From contig CBFHND010000042.1 in NCBI GenBank assembly GCA_965657085.1, positions 1-19,804 of the forward strand: a stretch of 19,804 nt of DNA, in the 5' to 3' direction. The DNA is from CBFHND01 sp965657085. Its GTDB lineage: Bacteria; Pseudomonadota; Alphaproteobacteria; Rhodobacterales; Rhodobacteraceae. Every line of letters starts with the position of its first letter. Position 1 is the stretch's first letter. This document shows positions 7,178-13,579 of this stretch, piece by piece. The notes under the pieces were generated by a model. It was not told the DNA's origin and did no database searches. It was given only the letters and a program-made list of their open reading frames with translations. The position numbers were made by a program, and so were the translations under genes.

Positions 7178-8497
7178 TCAGAAAATGAAGTCGGCCCCGT
7201 TAAGGTCTGACGTCTGTGTCCCGATCAGCTGGATCATCGTGTCGATGCCCAGCACCCCAAGGTCGATGATCACGCCCGCAGCAAAATCCGTGAAGGCCCC
7301 CGCCGACGACAGCTGTGCAAAGTTGTTCAGGTCCAGCGACGACAGATCGATCCTGTCGGTGCCATCAACGTAATCGGTGACCACGTCAAACCCGCCGGAC
7401 GCGTTGAAGACGAACACATCCGTTCCCGAGCCGCCGGTCAACGTGTCATCGCCCCGACCGCCCGAAAGCGTGTCGTTCTTTGATCCGCCATCCAGTTCAT
7501 CGTGGCCGTTGTCGCCCATCAGCACATCGTTGCCCGTGCCGCCATTGAGAGTGTCATCGCCCTGCCCGCCATTCAGGGTGTCGCTGCCGTCGTCACCAGA
7601 CAGCAGGTCGTCGTCCCGGCCGCCAAAAATCGTGTCCTTGCCTTCGCCGCCATTGACGTCGTCCGCGCCGCGACCGCCGCGCAATTCGTCGGCATCATCG
7701 CCACCAAAGATCGTATCGTCACCCCCGCGCCCTTCGATCACATCCAGGCCACTTCCACCGTCGATGTATTCGTCACCGGCCCCCGCCTTGAGCGTATCGT
7801 CACCCCCTCTCCCGAAGATGTCACCGTTGATCGTGCCATCGCGCCCCTGATAGGTGTCTGCCACCTCACTGAAATCCAAAAAACCTTCGATGTGACCGCT
7901 GTTGACCAGTGTGGTTTGGGACGTGGATCCGCTGGACAAGGCCCGCCCGTCACCGCCGATCAACGTGCCGGTGTTGACGATCCGGATGACGTTGTTAGAC
8001 CCGACATCCGTTGCGATGGCTGAATCAAAGCCGGTGATCGTTCCGGTGTTGATAACCTCGATAGAACCTGCCTGCCCGATGACCAGCCCGTCGCTGATGC
8101 CCGTTACGGTGCCGGTGTTGGTGAACTTCAGGATCGTACCGGCATCAAACCCGCGCATGTCGACACCGTCTGACCCGGACTCGATGGTGCCGGCATTGGT
8201 GACTTCGCCCCGGTTGCCTGATGCGGAGTCCATGGTCATGGAGATCGCATCGCCGGACGACAGGACGCTGCCCGATGATGAAATCATGATCTCGGAGCTG
8301 GTGACGCTAGTGAGATCAATACCGGAACCACTGGTCGTGACGATGGATCCCGCGACAAAGATGTTGTTGCTGCCGGTTCCGGTAATCGCGTCGCCTGACA
8401 GGATCAGCAGCGCCCCATTCTGACCGATAATGGCGTCCTCGCCGGCCAGCAAAGTCCGCAACGTTGTCGATGTAGTGTTCAAAATAAAACTGGCCAT
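7178..8497 (-). CDS. RTX protein with N-terminal NTGxIxG solenoid repeats (paralogue B)
   Basis: A 439-residue protein with the same three-part plan as its neighbour at 5635. Residues about 95-205 carry NTGTI-type repeats (NAGTIESG, NTGTVTGI, NTGTITGF, NTGTLIGG, NSGHIEGF). Residues about 228-360 carry RTX nonapeptides (GGDDTIFGGDDADELRGG and similar). The C-terminal module shares 'IDLSSL', 'FAQL..AGAF', a GVxIDL segment and a (S/G)ADFIF-type end with paralogue A. There is no signal peptide, and export by a type I system encoded elsewhere is expected. AGGGATAAGAACC precedes the ATG at 8497 and supports this start. A terminator follows at 7109-7139. No enzymatic domain is seen; adhesion, matrix or surface-layer roles are possible but not shown. 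Confidence 0.86.
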   Translation of the reverse strand: MASFILNTTSTTLRTLLAGEDAIIGQNGALLILSGDAITGTGSNNIFVAGSIVTTSGSGIDLTSVTSSEIMISSSGSVLSSGDAISMTMDSASGNRGEVTNAGTIESGSDGVDMRGFDAGTILKFTNTGTVTGISDGLVIGQAGSIEVINTGTITGFDSAIATDVGSNNVIRIVNTGTLIGGDGRALSSGSTSQTTLVNSGHIEGFLDFSEVADTYQGRDGTINGDIFGRGGDDTLKAGAGDEYIDGGSGLDVIEGRGGDDTIFGGDDADELRGGRGADDVNGGEGKDTIFGGRDDDLLSGDDGSDTLNGGQGDDTLNGGTGNDVLMGDNGHDELDGGSKNDTLSGGRGDDTLTGGSGTDVFVFNASGGFDVVTDYVDGTDRIDLSSLDLNNFAQLSSAGAFTDFAAGVIIDLGVLGIDTMIQLIGTQTSDLNGADFIF

Positions 8498-8748
8498 GGT
8501 TCTTATCCCTAATCTGTTTCGCTAAAATGCTTAATACCCAAGCTTGGCAACCGACCCCCGCGTCAGTCAAGTCCGTTTTACCTTACCCTGTTTTAACGCA
8601 AACCGCGCGGCAAACTTCCCCCCGAACGGGGGGACGGCATGGATCGGCTTGTACCGACGTGCTTTGCTTGATGGTTGAGGTCGTCGACCGTCAGGTCGGA
8701 AGCGGCACCGGTTTCGCGGGCGTGTCCAGCCCGCGCGCCGCTGTAAGG
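8498..8748. other. Intergenic region upstream of RTX paralogue B with several hairpins
   Basis: No gene is supported here. The part next to the RTX start is AT-rich and includes the perfect palindrome CCAAGCTTGG (8538-8547), probably within the promoter region, though no -35/-10 pair is convincing. Further out lie a C6/G6 hairpin with a GAAC loop (8618-8633), GGTCG-T-CGACC near 8680-8692, and GCGGGC / GCCCGC (8716-8721, 8729-8734). Confidence 0.5.
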
Positions 8749-8779
8749 GTGCCGCCCGGTGGTACAAACCGGACGGCAC
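8749..8779 (-). terminator. Hairpin after dctM, probable 3' end of the dct transcript
   Basis: A 12-base stem with one G-U pair (8749-8760 against 8768-8779) and a seven-base loop starts seven bases beyond the dctM stop. There is no T-run after it on the minus strand, so it may stabilise the mRNA end or act as a weak terminator rather than a classical one. Confidence 0.55.
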
Positions 8780-8786
8780 GCACGGT

Positions 8787-10316
8787 CTAGTCGAGGATGA
8801 TCTCCGGCCCCATCATCAGCGTGGGCAACCATGTCGAGATTGCAGGGATATAGGTCACCATGATCAGGAACACGAAGAGCACGGCCGTAAAGGGCAGCGC
8901 CGCGCGCACCACGCGCATCATCGGCATCCCTGCCACGCCCGAGGTGACAAAGAGGTTCAGACCGACAGGTGGTGTGATCATCCCGATCTCCATGTTGACC
9001 ACCATGATGATGCCCAGATGGATCGGATCGATGCCCAGTTCGATGGCAATGGGAAAGACAAGGGGCGCCACGATCACCAGAAGGCCAGACGGCTCCATGA
9101 ACTGCCCGCCGATCAAAAGGATCACGTTGACGATGATCAGGAACACGATGGGTCCGAACCCGGCCGCCAGCATCGACGCCGCGATCTGTTGGGGGATTTG
9201 TTCCTCGGTCAGCACGTGCTTGAGGATCAGCGCGCAGGAGATGATGAACAAAAGCGTAACCGTCAGCTTGCCCGCCTCGAAGAACGCATCGCGCGTGTCG
9301 CGGTGGACCAGAACCAAGGGCACGCGCAGCGCATCGGTCACGATGTTGCCCACGCTCAGGTCGGCCTTGTCCACGAACCGGGCAACCGCCAGCCCCAGAA
9401 TGGCCGCCAGCCCAAAGCCGATGACCGCAGGCTGACCCACGCCCAGCAGGAACAGGATCAGCATCAGCAGGATCCCGACCAACAAGGTGATGGGGACCAG
9501 ATTGCCCGCCTTGGTGCCGTTGCGCGCAAAGGGGCCCATGTCACGGTAGGCAAAACAGGCGATCAGGAAGGCGTAGATCGCCGCAACCGCCGCCGCTTCG
9601 GTCGGGGTAAAGATACCGCCGTAGATACCGCCCAGAATGATCGCGATCAGAAAGAGACCCGGTGCTGCAAGAAAACCGGAGGTGGCAATCTCGCCCCAGC
9701 CGTTCCAATCGCCCTTGGGCAGGTTGCGCCGCACCGCGATCACATAGATCGTGATCATCAGCATCAGCCCCGCCATCAGGCCGGGAATGACGCCCGCGAG
9801 GAACATGCGCCCCACCGACACGTCCACTGCCGAGGCGTAGACAACCATCACGATGGACGGAGGGATCAGGATGCCAAGCGTACCCGCGTTGGCGATGACG
9901 CCTGCCGCGAAATCCTTGGTGTATCCGACCTGACGCATGCCCGAGATCACGATTGTCCCGATGGCAACCACCGTGGCCGGAGAACTGCCCGACAGGGCCG
10001 CAAAGAGCATACAGGCAAAGACACCCGCAATCGCCAGACCGCCCGGAAAATGCCCCACGCAGGCAATGGAAAAGCGGATGATCCGCTTGGCCACGCCGCC
10101 GGTGCTCATGAAGGTCGAGGCAAGGATGAAGAAGGGGATGGCCAGCAGTGTGTAATGGCCCGCCATCGCCTGAAACAGAGAGTTGGCCACGGATGCAAGC
10201 GAGGCATCCGAAAAGACCAGCAGGAAGAGGATCGAGCTGATGCCAAGGCTGACCGCGATCGGCACACCGATCAGCATCAGGCCCACGACCATCGTGAAAA
10301 GCAGTACAACTTCCAT
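8787..10316 (-). CDS. dctM: TRAP transporter large permease subunit DctM
   Basis: A 509-residue, highly hydrophobic inner-membrane protein of the DctM family, which carries out Na+-driven C4-dicarboxylate uptake with DctP and DctQ. Typical features include the N-terminal 'LLFTMVVGLMLIGVPIAVSLG', 'ATVVAIGTIVISGMRQVGY', 'GILIPPSIVMVVYA' and, near the C-terminus, 'MEIGMITPPVGLNLFV'. At 509 residues it is clearly longer than the roughly 425-residue common form. The extra sequence lies about residues 245-350 and adds a hydrophobic segment (LVPITLLVGILLMLILF) and a soluble stretch (VDKADLSVGNIVTDAL). The start lies 4 bases after the dctQ stop, with GAGGA inside the dctQ end, so the two are translationally coupled. 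Confidence 0.93.
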   Translation of the reverse strand: MEVVLLFTMVVGLMLIGVPIAVSLGISSILFLLVFSDASLASVANSLFQAMAGHYTLLAIPFFILASTFMSTGGVAKRIIRFSIACVGHFPGGLAIAGVFACMLFAALSGSSPATVVAIGTIVISGMRQVGYTKDFAAGVIANAGTLGILIPPSIVMVVYASAVDVSVGRMFLAGVIPGLMAGLMLMITIYVIAVRRNLPKGDWNGWGEIATSGFLAAPGLFLIAIILGGIYGGIFTPTEAAAVAAIYAFLIACFAYRDMGPFARNGTKAGNLVPITLLVGILLMLILFLLGVGQPAVIGFGLAAILGLAVARFVDKADLSVGNIVTDALRVPLVLVHRDTRDAFFEAGKLTVTLLFIISCALILKHVLTEEQIPQQIAASMLAAGFGPIVFLIIVNVILLIGGQFMEPSGLLVIVAPLVFPIAIELGIDPIHLGIIMVVNMEIGMITPPVGLNLFVTSGVAGMPMMRVVRAALPFTAVLFVFLIMVTYIPAISTWLPTLMMGPEIILD

Positions 10317-10320
10317 GTTC

Positions 10321-11010
10321 TTAGTCCTCTGCGTTCACGTGACGGACGTTTTCGACGTCTTCTTCAGCCTCGTGGCTGACGATCAGGCTCTCGGCCACGC
10401 CGGTCCAGATACGCCACGTTGCCTGCACAAAGCGAAACAAAAGCAGGGCCATGCCAAAGGGCAGGATCGCGTAGGGAATGAAGCGCGGAATTTTCTCGTA
10501 GGCTTCGCCCTCGTTCATCAAGGGTTCGATAAAGCGCAGCCATTCGGGGATCGGGATATCGATCACCTCGTACCATGCGCGGTAGGAGGTGCGCTTCATC
10601 TCTTCGAAGCCGGTGGGGAACCAACGCCCGGTTGTCTGGGGCAGATTGGCAAAGTTGGCCCAATAGTCCCACGCCCCCTTGAGCAACAGAAAGGCAAAGA
10701 CGATGCACACCGCGCCCGAGATCAGGCCCAGGGTCCGGCGGCCTGCGGGGCCGAACAGGTTGACCACGGCGTCAACACCAAGGTGCGAGGTGGTCTTGAC
10801 CGCATAGCTGGCCCCAAAGAGCACCAGCCAGGCAAAGAGAAAGCTGACCATTTCGAGACCCCAGATCAGGCCGGTGTTGTACCCGTATCGCAGCACCACG
10901 TTGATGAAAGTGATGATGGTCATGGCCCCCAGCAACAACGCGATCACGGTCTCTTCGAGCTCGTGCACGATGCGGCCAAGTGGCGTTTTGGGTGCATAGC
11001 CATGTGCCAT
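10321..11010 (-). CDS. dctQ: TRAP transporter small permease subunit DctQ
   Basis: A 229-residue four-helix membrane protein that joins DctM in the permease. Helices lie about residues 20-42, 50-72, 90-112 and 180-205. The family motif 'NVVLRYGYNTGLIWGLEMVSFLFAWLVLFGASYAV' is clear. Between helices 3 and 4 there is a long hydrophilic insert (about residues 113-175), making the protein longer than the 160-180 residues usual in the family. I chose the ATG at 11010 (MAHGYAP), preceded by AAAGGGG; the longer frame adds 17 residues with no support. It follows dctP after a 76-base gap that contains a strong hairpin. Confidence 0.9.
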   Translation of the reverse strand: MAHGYAPKTPLGRIVHELEETVIALLLGAMTIITFINVVLRYGYNTGLIWGLEMVSFLFAWLVLFGASYAVKTTSHLGVDAVVNLFGPAGRRTLGLISGAVCIVFAFLLLKGAWDYWANFANLPQTTGRWFPTGFEEMKRTSYRAWYEVIDIPIPEWLRFIEPLMNEGEAYEKIPRFIPYAILPFGMALLLFRFVQATWRIWTGVAESLIVSHEAEEDVENVRHVNAED

Positions 11011-11038
11011 GTCCCGCCCCTTTCCGAAATGTTCGTGG

Positions 11039-11071
11039 AAAATGGCCCGGCCCCCACGCAAGGGGCCGGGC
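11039..11071 (-). terminator. Intercistronic attenuator between dctP and dctQ
   Basis: A perfect ten-base stem (11045-11054 with 11062-11071, GCCCGGCCCC against GGGGCCGGGC) with a seven-base loop lies 15 bases after the dctP stop. On the minus strand it is followed by CATTTT. It should cause partial termination or protect the dctP mRNA, giving more binding protein than permease, a common arrangement for solute-binding-protein operons. Confidence 0.75.
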
Positions 11072-11086
11072 GGTCGCGTCAGGTGA

Positions 11087-12091
11087 TCAGTTCACCATCG
11101 CGTTGATTTTCTGGGCCGCGTCGATGTTGTCCTGGCCCACGTCGTCCTTGAACTGTTCCCAGACGGGTTTCATCACGGCAACCCATTCGTCGCGCTGTTC
11201 CGGCGTCAACTGGCGCACGGTGCCACCGGCGGCGATGATCGCCTGCTTGGCTTCTTCGTTCACCTTGGTCGACTCGCCGTTGCGCATGGTTGTGACCTCT
11301 TCGATGATGGTCGCCAGTTGCGTGCGCACGTCGTCATCCAGGCTGTCCCAGAAGTCGGTCGAGGTAACGAGCAGGTAGTCGATGATGCCGTGGTTGGTTT
11401 CGGTCACACCGTCCTGCACTTCGAAGAACTTCTTGCCGTAGATGTTGGACCAGGTGTTTTCCTGACCGTCCACAACACCGGTTTGCAGCGCGCCGTAAAC
11501 TTCCGAGAACGCCATCGGCTGGGGCGAACCGCCCAAAGCTGCCATCTGCGCCTTCAGCACGTCAGAGTTCTGCACCCGGAACTTCAGGCCGCTTGCATCC
11601 GACGGTGACATCAGCGGCTTGTTGGCCGACATCTGCTTCATGCCATTGTGCCAGAACGCGAGGCCCAAAAGGCCGCGGCGTGTCATCGATTCCTTCATCG
11701 CCTGACCGGTTTCAGAGTTCTGGAAGGCATCAACCGCGTCGATGTTCGAAAACATGAAGGGCAAATCGAAAATGCGGAATTGCTTGGTGAACTGCTCGAA
11801 CTTGGACAGCGACGGGGCCGCCAGTTGAACGTCGCCTTGCAGCATCGCCTCGAGCACCTGGTTGTCGTTGTAAAGCGTCGAGTTGGGGAACACTTCCAGA
11901 CACGCCTTGCCGTTCATCTCTTCGTTCACGCGTGTTTCCAGAAGCGTGGCGGCGATGCCTTTGGGGTGCTTGTCGGTGTTGGTCACGTGGCTGAACTTGA
12001 TCACGATCTCGCCATCATCACAGGCGGCGGCAACGGCGCCTGCGGATACGGACAGGCCAAGGGCCACAGCAGCAGCTGTCAAAAGTTTCAT
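11087..12091 (-). CDS. dctP: TRAP transporter C4-dicarboxylate-binding protein DctP
   Basis: A 334-residue periplasmic solute-binding protein. Residues 1-23 are a Sec signal peptide (MKLLTAAAVALGLSVSAGA, then VAAA) ending before CDDGE; the cysteine at 24 does not sit in a good lipobox. The mature part shows DctP hallmarks: 'KFSHVTNTDKHPKG', 'FDLPFMF', 'GLKFRVQNSDVLKAQMAALGGSPQPM' (with the carboxylate-binding Arg) and 'FSEVYGALQTGVVDGQENTWSNIY'. The last is close to malate/succinate/fumarate-type DctP. I chose the ATG at 12091 because GGGAGGAG stands just before it and the signal peptide then begins at residue 1. It lies downstream of dctBD on the same strand and of two DctD-type palindromes, so dicarboxylate-induced expression is expected. 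Confidence 0.95.
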   Translation of the reverse strand: MKLLTAAAVALGLSVSAGAVAAACDDGEIVIKFSHVTNTDKHPKGIAATLLETRVNEEMNGKACLEVFPNSTLYNDNQVLEAMLQGDVQLAAPSLSKFEQFTKQFRIFDLPFMFSNIDAVDAFQNSETGQAMKESMTRRGLLGLAFWHNGMKQMSANKPLMSPSDASGLKFRVQNSDVLKAQMAALGGSPQPMAFSEVYGALQTGVVDGQENTWSNIYGKKFFEVQDGVTETNHGIIDYLLVTSTDFWDSLDDDVRTQLATIIEEVTTMRNGESTKVNEEAKQAIIAAGGTVRQLTPEQRDEWVAVMKPVWEQFKDDVGQDNIDAAQKINAMVN

Positions 12092-12223
12092 CAGGTCTCC
12101 TCCCAGAGATTTTTTGCATCTAATGCGCGCCGCCCCGCACGAGGCAGCGTCCCGCCAAGTGAACATGACCCAGCCGCGCCTCACAACAGCGTTGCGGGAC
12201 GTTAAAGAGTCCACCCCTAAATT

Positions 12224-12229
12224 ATTGTA
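12224..12229 (-). promoter_or_regulatory. Candidate sigma-70-type -10 box for dctPQM
   Basis: The minus strand reads TACAAT here, in the AT-rich part of the dctD-dctP gap. No TTGACA-like -35 element stands 16-18 bases upstream, as is usual for activator-dependent promoters. The implied start would leave a 5' leader of about 125 bases holding an eight-base inverted repeat (CGTCCCGC at 12148-12155, GCGGGACG at 12194-12201). I found no GG-N10-GC element in this gap by reading it through. The call is tentative. Confidence 0.3.
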
Positions 12230-12285
12230 TTTCAATATCTTGCTATATCTTTCTCATGTCAGACTTTAGGTTGCGACACTGGCAC

Positions 12286-12336
12286 GTGCGAAAATCCGCA
12301 CAGGCAACGCTGCACGGTGTGCGGATTTCCGCACAC
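12286..12336 (-). promoter_or_regulatory. Tandem DctD-type binding palindromes (UAS) upstream of dctP
   Basis: Two related dyads: GTGCGAAAATCCGCAC (12286-12301), and GTGCGGATTTCCGCAC (12319-12334), which is the core of the perfect 20-bp palindrome 12317-12336. Their centres are 33 bases apart, about three helical turns, so dimers would bind on one face of the helix. Rhizobial DctD sites, as I recall them, share the GTGCGG..CCGCAC form. The pair begins 10 bases after the dctD stop and about 195 bases before the dctP ATG. Confidence 0.8.
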
Positions 12337-12346
12337 TACAGCGGCT

Positions 12347-13579
12347 CTACCCCCGGCGAAAATTCTCGGCCCGAATCCCGTAGCGCGCCAGCTTGTCGTA
12401 GAACGTCTTGCGCGGCAGTTTCAGCGCCGAAGCCGCCGCACTGGCATGGCCGTTCTGGCGCCCCAGCGCAGCAATCAACAGCGCCCTTTCGACCCGCGCC
12501 ATCTGTTCGCTCAGGCCCAGTTCCGTGGCCTCGACAACGTCCTCGGGCATGCCCAGCACAAAACGCATCGCCGCACTCATCAACGACCGCGCATTGCCCG
12601 GCCAATCCTGCGCCATGAGGGCCGCGAGGTGGTCGGGACTGACCTCGGGGGCGGTGATGCCGGATTGCTCTGCCGCCTGCGCCACGTAATGCCGGAAAAG
12701 AACGGGGATATCCTCGGGCCGTTCGGCCAGCGACGGGATCCGCACCGGGCTGACCTCGACCCGGTAATAAAGATCGCCGTTGAAGGCACCCGCCTCGACC
12801 AAGGCAGGCAGATCGCGGGTGGTGCCGACGATCAGGCGACAGGCAAGGCCCGCCTCGGCGGCCTCCAGCAGCGCAAGTTGGCCCGCAGCAGGCATTTGCC
12901 CCACCTCATCCAGAAACAGGCTGCCCGCGCCCGCGTCCTCGATTGCGCGGGCCACGCCCTCGGGCTGCATCCCTGCAGCGGCGTGTTTGACGAACGGCGC
13001 TTTTGAACGCGATGAGCTGAGGTGCAGCACCTCGGCCACCTTGCTGACGCCCGACCCCGGCGCACCGGTGACCAGCACATCCGTTTCAAGCGCTGCCACG
13101 CGCCGCACGCGGTTGCGCAGGCCCGCGGCCAGATCGGATTGCCCAAACAGCATCCGCGCCGCCGGATCGCCGCTTTCCACCAGTGCGCGCAAACGCCTGT
13201 TTTCAAGCACCAGCGCCCGCGTCTTCAGCGCCGGTTCAAGTGCCGCCAGCAGATCGCCCGGCGCACAGGGCTTTTCCAGAAAGCCGAACGCCCCCTGCCC
13301 CATGGCCTGCACCGCCATGGGAATATCCCCCTCACCCGTAAGCAGGATCACCGGCAGATCGGGATCACAGTCGCGCGCATAGGCCAAAAGGTGAAACCCG
13401 TCGCGCCCCGGCATACGGATGTCCGACAGGATCGCGCCGTCGAAATCGGCGGTGATATGATCCTTGGCCGCCACGAATGACCCCGCCGCCACCGGGTCAA
13501 GGTCGGCCAGCTCCAGCGTCTGCACCACTGCGTCCCGCACGGCAGCGTCGTCATCGACCACCAGCACCTTGTTGCTCAT
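12347..13579 (-). CDS. dctD: DctD response regulator with degenerate AAA+ domain
   Basis: A 410-residue NtrC-family regulator. The receiver domain (1-120) is intact: acidic D9-D11, phospho-acceptor D53 (SDIRMPGRDG), T81 and K103. The C-terminal Fis-type helix-turn-helix (about 363-402) is intact too. The central AAA+ domain is eroded: Walker A reads GAPGSGVS (172-179) without its lysine; the whole ESELFGH/GAFTGA stretch is missing, leaving about 28 residues from F196 to the Walker B aspartate where NtrC has about 47; and FREDLYYR is FNGDLYYR (266-273), losing one arginine finger. Walker B (LFLDE) remains. It is therefore unlikely to remodel sigma-54 RNA polymerase. It overlaps dctB by the four bases ATGA and precedes the palindromes it should bind. 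Confidence 0.9.
   Translation of the reverse strand: MSNKVLVVDDDAAVRDAVVQTLELADLDPVAAGSFVAAKDHITADFDGAILSDIRMPGRDGFHLLAYARDCDPDLPVILLTGEGDIPMAVQAMGQGAFGFLEKPCAPGDLLAALEPALKTRALVLENRRLRALVESGDPAARMLFGQSDLAAGLRNRVRRVAALETDVLVTGAPGSGVSKVAEVLHLSSSRSKAPFVKHAAAGMQPEGVARAIEDAGAGSLFLDEVGQMPAAGQLALLEAAEAGLACRLIVGTTRDLPALVEAGAFNGDLYYRVEVSPVRIPSLAERPEDIPVLFRHYVAQAAEQSGITAPEVSPDHLAALMAQDWPGNARSLMSAAMRFVLGMPEDVVEATELGLSEQMARVERALLIAALGRQNGHASAAASALKLPRKTFYDKLARYGIRAENFRRG

Noticed and set aside
7377..7850. A proline/serine-rich frame opposite RTX paralogue B
   Set aside because: It is the complement of Gly/Asp repeat codons, which gives Pro/Ser/Val-rich translations automatically.
5635..8497. CRISPR-like or tandem DNA repeats
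   Set aside because: The apparent periodicity is the 27-base period of RTX nonapeptide codons inside coding sequence; there are no unique spacers or constant repeats.
9018..10379. A long open frame opposite dctM
   Set aside because: The translation is rich in Asp, Gln, His and Arg with no recognisable domain, as expected for the complement of a codon-biased membrane protein gene.
12280..12297. A sigma-54 promoter (TGGCACG) on the plus strand
   Set aside because: TGGCACG at 12280-12286 is not followed at the right distance by TTGC, it points away from dctP, and no plus-strand gene follows.
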